A stretch of 64,000 nucleotides of DNA from positions 64,001 through 128,000 of the forward strand of contig JACVTC010000023.1 in assembly GCA_016946835.1 (NCBI GenBank). Direction: 5' to 3'. Of this stretch, positions 57,640 through 64,000 are shown piece after piece. Position 1 is the first letter of the stretch. Every line of letters begins with the position of its first letter. The notes beneath the pieces are model-generated. The model saw only the letters and a program-made list of their open reading frames with translations. It ran no database searches and was not told where the DNA came from. Position numbers and translations under genes: made by a program. This DNA is from Neocallimastix lanati (nom. inval.). Lineage: Eukaryota; Neocallimastigomycota; Neocallimastigomycetes; Neocallimastigales; Neocallimastigaceae.

Positions 57640-59877
57640 TTATAATATAAAATATAATGCAATATTTATCAAAAATACAGATAGATAATAATATATTTTT
57701 TGATAAGATATTCGTTTATCACTGCCACTTGAATTTAAATTATATGAATCAATTGTTGATTCTATAATAGGAGTTGCTTTATCATAAGATAAAGTATTTA
57801 TTGCGTTATTAATTGTAGCAATTAACAAATTGGAAGTTGTAGGAGTCATACTATCAGTTTTTATTTTAGTTATATCACTTAAAGGTGTTGTAGATATATT
57901 AATAATTGTTGTTGTCATTATTGTATTAATATCATTAGTTTTAGTATAAGAAACAACATTAGATGTTACTGTACTCAAAATTGGAGATTCACCAATTTTT
58001 GCTGGAGTATAAATAGGAGTTGTTGTGAGATTATTTGTTTCTTCTATATATGGATTTGAAATTGGAGTAGTAGTGGAAGTATTCTTTGTTTCATTTACAT
58101 AGTATTGAGGAATTGGTGTAGTAATTGAAGTACTTTTTGTTTCATTTATACCAGATTGTGGAGTTGGAGTAAATTCTGTTGGATTAATTGGAATACCAAA
58201 TTCATTATTACAATTAAGAGGGGGATTCTTATCTCCTTTCCATGTAATACAAAATTCCCTTTTAATGGATTCAGCACGAAGTTCAACCCACTCATAAAGA
58301 CCCCAATTAAGACCATCTAATCCTACTTCAAAATTTTTTATAAAATCTTCATATCCAAAGTTTGGAATTTGATTTTCCACAACATAAGGTCGAGTAAATG
58401 AATAATCCCATTTGACTTCTGGCTGATAACGTTCATAGTATGTATCAACAACTTCTCGGAATGAAACTGGGTTAAATATATTAACAACAATTGATAACAA
58501 CGTTTTTTCAAATCTTTTTTGAAGCTTTGGTGTTGAAGAAATAAATTTATCAACTAATACACGATGTTCAGCATCATCATCAATAATGTGCCATTTACGA
58601 TTAATCATAGTAGTATATGATAATTCTGGAAATTTTTTGCCTACTTTATTAATTGCTTCCCATAAGCCTACACCAAATGTTTCATCATGATCTTGAGTAA
58701 TAAAGTAAAATTTATAGGTACTATTGGTTGATTGGGTTGGATCATCATAGACTGCAAAATTACCAGTAGTATACCAGTAACCATCCCAATCACCCGTTAA
58801 ATATTCCATTGCCATGGCTTTATGGAAGGTATCAATATCAAACCATTTACTTTCAAATTCAGCAAGCTCTAATTCATTTTCTGTATTAAGTTCATTAATT
58901 GCTTTAGTTAATGATACTAATTTATCTCTATTTTCATTTGGTTTGACATCAAAAACGGCATAATAATTGGGATCTTCTGGCCTATATTCAAAATCAGAAC
59001 CTGTAGTTCCATCTAATACAAAACCAAGAGCTTTTGGAGGATTTATTGTTTCCGTAGATGGGTCACCATAGAATTCAGCTTGAATAAATGAATAGGTAAT
59101 GACTGATTCTTGCAAAGTATAGAATCCCACAGGTTTTTTATTATAATAAACCCGAACCATGATGGAATGTAAACTTGGCATTCCAATAGTTTGAATAATG
59201 TTACCATAAATTAATTGACGCAAATTGAGGGGATCTTCACTTCCTGTACGTAATTTAAATACATATCTTCCATTAATTCCTTTAGATCCCAAAATATCGT
59301 TATCTAACCATAACTGAAATTGAAATCTTGAAAAACCTCTATTTTTGGCAGAAGCAGGTACATTACTAAATGTCTCTACTGAATTCTTTAAATAAAATTT
59401 TACATTTTCTAAATTTGTATTTTCATAAGTATTTGGATCATGAAAGAAATTTTCCACATTTTCACCAGTTATATGAAGAGTTGGAATATAAGTATCATCA
59501 AAAAGTTTAGTTTTACCGATACTTCTATTCCAATTACTTAAATTAGGGGGATGATTAAATGTTTTTAATTTTTTAACAGTGTCCTTTCTTCCATAAAATT
59601 CATTATATGTTGTATATATATTTGGATTTAATGTACGTATGAAATTCTCTTCTTCATCATCAACAATATAATTATATTCAAAAGCTTCATTTGGGACATT
59701 TGAGACATTTATTGTATGTAATATATCATCAGTATTAATAGGTTTCATTTCATATTTATTACCACCTACGATATTGACATAAGTTTTTGATCCAAAAGAA
59801 ATGACTTTAAATACAACTGTTCTACTAATCGCTTTACATATTAATGTAAAAAAAAATAAAATTATTTTAATATTCAT
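57640..59877 (-). CDS. CotH-kinase-like secreted/GPI-type surface protein
   Basis: 745 residues, one exon, minus strand. Residues 1-18 are a signal peptide. Residues about 120-560 resemble the CotH family: FKLR at 207-210, GFYTLQES at 251-258, EYLTGDWDGYW at 358-368, GNFAVYD at 372-378 and DHDETFG at 396-402, where the Asp-rich motifs correspond to the catalytic/metal-binding part of CotH kinases. Residues about 585-725 are Ser/Thr-rich with NETK(S/N)TS(I/T)TTPI repeats, and the last ~17 residues are hydrophobic, suggesting a GPI signal and wall or membrane display. CotH proteins phosphorylate spore-coat proteins in Bacillus, and the family is common in early-diverging fungi, including gut fungi. 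No dockerin is seen. The substrate here is unknown. Confidence 0.85.
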   Translation of the reverse strand: MNIKIILFFFTLICKAISRTVVFKVISFGSKTYVNIVGGNKYEMKPINTDDILHTINVSNVPNEAFEYNYIVDDEEENFIRTLNPNIYTTYNEFYGRKDTVKKLKTFNHPPNLSNWNRSIGKTKLFDDTYIPTLHITGENVENFFHDPNTYENTNLENVKFYLKNSVETFSNVPASAKNRGFSRFQFQLWLDNDILGSKGINGRYVFKLRTGSEDPLNLRQLIYGNIIQTIGMPSLHSIMVRVYYNKKPVGFYTLQESVITYSFIQAEFYGDPSTETINPPKALGFVLDGTTGSDFEYRPEDPNYYAVFDVKPNENRDKLVSLTKAINELNTENELELAEFESKWFDIDTFHKAMAMEYLTGDWDGYWYTTGNFAVYDDPTQSTNSTYKFYFITQDHDETFGVGLWEAINKVGKKFPELSYTTMINRKWHIIDDDAEHRVLVDKFISSTPKLQKRFEKTLLSIVVNIFNPVSFREVVDTYYERYQPEVKWDYSFTRPYVVENQIPNFGYEDFIKNFEVGLDGLNWGLYEWVELRAESIKREFCITWKGDKNPPLNCNNEFGIPINPTEFTPTPQSGINETKSTSITTPIPQYYVNETKNTSTTTPISNPYIEETNNLTTTPIYTPAKIGESPILSTVTSNVVSYTKTNDINTIMTTTIINISTTPLSDITKIKTDSMTPTTSNLLIATINNAINTLSYDKATPIIESTIDSYNLNSSGSDKRISYQKIYYYLSVFLINIALYFIL

Positions 59878-61569
59878 TATAACTGTAACTAATCTAATTC
59901 AATAAGGTTGATAGATGAACTTCTTTTTATGAAAGTATAAAAAATTTTTTTATATCGAAATTATGATGTTAATATATATAATTTTTATGACAATTATAAT
60001 TTATATTATATTTTATAATCATTTAAATTTAATAATAGAGAATTTAAAATATAAAAGAATTTTTTTTTTTTATTGAAAAATGAAGAAGAATAAAAAAGAA
60101 ATGAAAAAATAAAAAATAAAATGAAAAAAATAATCAAAATCTAAAATTTTGAATAATTCCAACTATCTTGTAAATAACTAAAATCATAATTACAATTATT
60201 TATAAAATAAATTGAATATATTATCCAATAAATTAATAAAATAAATGAAAAATAAGAAAGAACTTCTTTTTAATTAAAAAAATTTTATAAAATTCATATA
60301 TTAAATATTTATTATTGGATATTTAAGGAAAAATTTTAAATTAAATTATATATTTATATTTTAAATTCAAGATGTATTAATCAAATATATAAAATAGAAT
60401 TTTTTATTATTTACTAAAAATAAATTTATATATTAAAAATTTATTCAAAATTTTATTATAAGTAAAAATAATAATAAATTACTGTAATAAGAGTTTAGAA
60501 CTTTAAATATATTAATAGATTAAAGTCTTCATATAGTAAAAAAGAAATGTATATATAATTTTTAATTTAGTGTTTTGTATAATTATTTTTTATCTTTAAA
60601 TCTTAACTTTTTATTATAATAAAAAAAAAAAAATATATTATTTAAATTTTATTAAAATTAAAAAAAAAAAAAAAAAAAAAAAGATTTAAAATAAATTTTT
60701 TTATTTAAATTATATATGATGTTTAATATTACATTAACCTATTTAAAATAATAAAAAAATTTAAAATATGTTTTTTTTTTTACAATTTCAAATTAAACTA
60801 ATACTAAAAATATAAAAGAAATTATAGTATAGAAGGAATATTATAAATATAAAAAAAAAAAAAAACTACATTTATTAATAAACTTAAAAATTAAATATAT
60901 TAAAATTTCAATAATATTAAAGTGGAATAAAATATTTTTCCATTATTTATCACTATTAATTTATTTATTAATATAAAAAAATAATAATTAAGTACTTCAA
61001 CTTCAAAAGAGTAAAACATTAAAAAAAAAAAAAAAAAAAAAAAAAAACTAAATTAAAAATATAATAAAAAATAAAATCATAAATAATAATAAATTATAAT
61101 AAAAATAAAAAATGAATAAAAATTAAAAAAAATCACTCATATATACCAAATCTTTCGTTCATACTAGTATCACAATAACCATTCTAATTATAACATTTAC
61201 TATCTAAATAGGAAGTAATAAAAAAAAATTTTTATCAATATGATAATAATAAAATTTAACTTTTTATATATATAAAATTATAATTATAAATATTTTATAA
61301 ATTAAATAATACAAATAAAGTTAAAAATTAAAATATGAAATATTAATTAAATATACCTAAGCATATGTTGCTTTTGATTATGAATATTATATTACAATTT
61401 TTAGTTTTTTTACGAATTCAATTTTATTTATTTATTTATTTATTAATATTCATAAATTTATTAATCAGTAAAAAAAAAAATAAATAAAAATATTTATAAT
61501 TACATAATATTAATTCTTTATGTAATAAAGAATTAAATAAAAAAATATATATATATATAAAAATTCAAA
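59878..61569. other. AT-rich divergent intergenic region, no gene
   Basis: Separates the divergent CotH-like and GPCR genes. A-runs at about 60660-60682 and 61021-61046. No promoter motif could be singled out. Confidence 0.55.
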
Positions 61570-64000
61570 ATGATACTTATTAATAGTTTATTATATTTAA
61601 TAATTTGTTTTTATGGTGTCAATGCTAAGGAAGTTATTAATATTTTAATAAATAAACCTGACATTGATGCAAATGAATATTTAGAAAAATATAATGAAAT
61701 GATTAACCAATATTTTTCAATGAATAACATTAACGACTATGATGTAAAATTTTCGTATTGTAGCCCTGTATCCACAGATGGTGAAAATCTTTCTCAAATT
61801 TATAAAAATGCAGGTTCTCCATTCTCAATCGATGTTGAATATGCAAAGAATTTTAATTGTACACTTAGAGAATTAAAAAATGTGAATTATGATATGATGA
61901 TACTTGATGATCGTTTTTTATATGCTGATAATTCATATGCTGATTACGTCTTATTACAGGATGAATTTGATTTCAAAAGATTTTCAGACTTCTATGCTGA
62001 TTACAACAATTATATATTAAATATTGATGATATTAATTACCATGATAAGGATATTTTAAATGATGGTAAATTAGGTAATAAGAAGAGATTATATGGACTT
62101 CCTTATGAATTAGATTTCGATGTATTATATTATCATTCAATAAATGAACAGTCGAAGGATTCATTATCATTAAAAGTGAAAGGTTCATCTTTTAAAGATA
62201 ATAATTCTTCAGATAATAATTCTTCAGATAATAATTCTTCTGAAGAAATTCTAAGTGCAGGTTTCAAGGATAATGATGATTTAATAAATTTTTTTGGTGA
62301 ATTTGTTCGTTATCAATACAATAAACCAATCGAAAACGAAATTTCATCTTATAATTTTTTATATAATAAGGAATCTATTGAATTATACCACTCCTTTAGA
62401 AATTATATATTAAAATTTACAGGAAATAATATAGAAAAATCTTTATCAACCACAGTAGAAGAGGCATATTTATCTTTTCTTGAAAATGAAAATAAATTAT
62501 TTAGAGGAAGAGCGTCACTTTATAAAAGTTTAAAAGAAAATTCAAATATTTCAATTAAAATGAATTCCTTACCAGATAATATTAGTGTTATCAATGAAAA
62601 ATATTTAGTTATCAATAAAAATAGTTTAAAATCGACTGATGTCCTAGTTAAAATAGCATTAATTCTTACATCAAAGGAAATGCAAATCTATCGTTCCATG
62701 GAAATTGGAAGTATTCCTACATTTAACTTTAAAAATGTATCCGATGAATCAGTTATTTCTTACTGTCAAATAAATTCCGATATGTGTAATTTACTTGAAA
62801 AATTAAATCCAATTCGTATTAGAAATATATTTAAAAAGAATAAATTTAGTGCTCATTATTTAGAAACAAGATTAATATTTCCATCAGGATTGAAGCAAAG
62901 TTTAATAGATCCAAATAATAATACTGCTTCAAGGTTATTTATGAATATATTAGATATTTGGAATTATTCTTCCGATAAGGAATATGAGATTAATTCAAAT
63001 ATGATTATATTTTTAATTTTAAATATTTTTTCAATTTTAGTAGCAATATTCTTGTTTTTATTAATGATAAAGGTTCATAGAAATAGAGAGCATCCATATA
63101 TTAAAGCAGTATCTCCTCAATTATCCAATTTAACCATTTTCGGTATTTTAATGAGAATTATATATCCATATTGTTATGGTTTAGTAAAAACTAGATTTTT
63201 ATGTCGAATGAGTGTTGTTTTAAATTTTCTTATTAATAACTTAGTGTACATTCCACTTTTTGCCATTATCTTTCGTATTTATTACATTTACAACAATGCA
63301 ACAAATATATCCTATGGAAAAAAATTACAGGATGGACGGTTAATTATATATATAATTATGGTAATAATTGTGACCTTCTTTGGTTATTATGGAATTTCAT
63401 ATTTTAGTTTTTTTAATTTAGAAACAGACGGATCCTTACAATATTCTCGCTATTTAACATGTGTTTATGATTTTAATCAACATTCTATAATTTCAATTAT
63501 TTATACTTCCATTATAGTAAGTTTATTGTTTATTAATATAAATATATATTTATTAATAATACAATATATATTAATGAGTAATAATTTAATGAAAATTTTA
63601 ATAAGTTCTAATTAATTGGTTTTTGAATTATTTATATACATACATAGTTTATTATAATGATAGTATTAACTATAAAAATACATACTCTCTCAAAGAAATA
63701 TGGTGATACAATTTTCATATACTTCATAGTATTACTTTTATTATCATCTTTTTTCTTCGATATTGCTTTCAATTCTTTCTTATCCAACGGTAGTGCTCTT
63801 AATTTATCTACAATAATATTAATGTATGTTCATATAATTATTTCCTTAATTACCTTGTACTTTTTAATTGGTAAAAGACTACTTTACATTAGGAAACATC
63901 CCATTAAAAATAAAGAAAACATTAATAAACACCACTTTAGTAATATTAATAATCTTGCCAAATTCATTGCTATGAAAAAGGATAGTAGTTTGTCATTCTC
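61570..64000 (+). CDS. Class C (family 3) GPCR with binding-protein-like ectodomain, 3' partial
   Basis: Exon 1 is 61570-63577. An 86-nt intron (63578-63663, GTAATA...ATAG, phase 1) is followed by exon 2 from 63664, which runs off the window. Without splicing the frame would stop at 63615 after helix 5; with it, helices 6 and 7 continue in frame (FIYFIVLLLLSSFFFDI, then IILMYVHIIISLITLYFLIG). Residues 1-19 are a signal peptide. Residues about 20-470 form an ectodomain resembling extracellular solute-binding proteins (RLYGLPYELDFDVLYYH), with a DNNSS triplet repeat near 210-225. The first helix starts at about 478. IKAVSPQLSNLTIFG before helix 2, FLCRM before helix 3 and the Cys of RYLTCVYD in loop 2 are class C marks. 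Possibly senses sugars or amino acids; the ligand is unknown. Confidence 0.85.

Overview
This window looks like nuclear DNA of an anaerobic gut fungus (Neocallimastigomycota, probably Neocallimastix or a close relative). The background is extremely AT-rich and full of homopolymer runs and micro-repeats, with small islands of higher GC where genes lie. The four long GH11 xylanase-CBM1 genes have the architecture described for XynS20 of Neocallimastix patriciarum. Other families typical of these fungi are also present: a CotH-like protein, a class C GPCR with a solute-binding-protein-like ectodomain, MATH-domain repeats and LRR surface proteins. The species call is inference; no marker gene is present.

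Layout. Positions 1-16.8 kb hold a local family of secreted GH11 xylanases with a Gly/Asn/Gln/Trp-rich linker and a C-terminal CBM1: intact copies at 2240-3514 (+), 5489-6853 (+) and 12320-13621 (+), a copy on the minus strand at 8611-9966 broken by one stop in its signal peptide, and a 5' relic at 16310-16551 (-). The copies share a TATA box and a palindromic leader motif. Foldback (MITE-like) elements lie between them. Positions 16836-20002 are a structurally complete LTR retrotransposon that carries only a copia-type Gag. Positions 20-31.3 kb are mostly simple repeats around one seven-helix membrane protein gene (23875-25299), a foldback element and decayed LINE sequence.

Positions 31.3-39.4 kb contain two arrays of an AAATA-type pentanucleotide satellite with embedded 30-nt units. 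These arrays flank a 12-exon LRR surface-protein gene (33837-36423, -). Positions 40.2-41.4 kb are a less AT-rich island with broken reading frames and the 3' half of a tRNA that carries an encoded CCA. Positions 43.8-46.3 kb hold a 7-exon LRR receptor-like gene (-), 48.4-49.1 kb a decayed FLYWCH/MULE transposase, and 50.5-55.4 kb a 17-exon gene made of five MATH-like modules, each split by introns at the same places. A tRNA-derived SINE candidate (56.8-57.4 kb), a CotH-like secreted protein (57640-59877, -) and a 3'-truncated class C GPCR (61570 to the window end, +) complete the window.

Taken together, the genes are about the cell surface and its surroundings: secreted xylan-degrading enzymes that bind cellulose, and several surface or receptor-like proteins (LRR, GPCR, seven-helix protein, CotH) that could sense or attach to plant material. 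That link is inference. The exon structures given here were built by hand from GT/GC-AG signals with reading-frame continuity; no transcript evidence was available.
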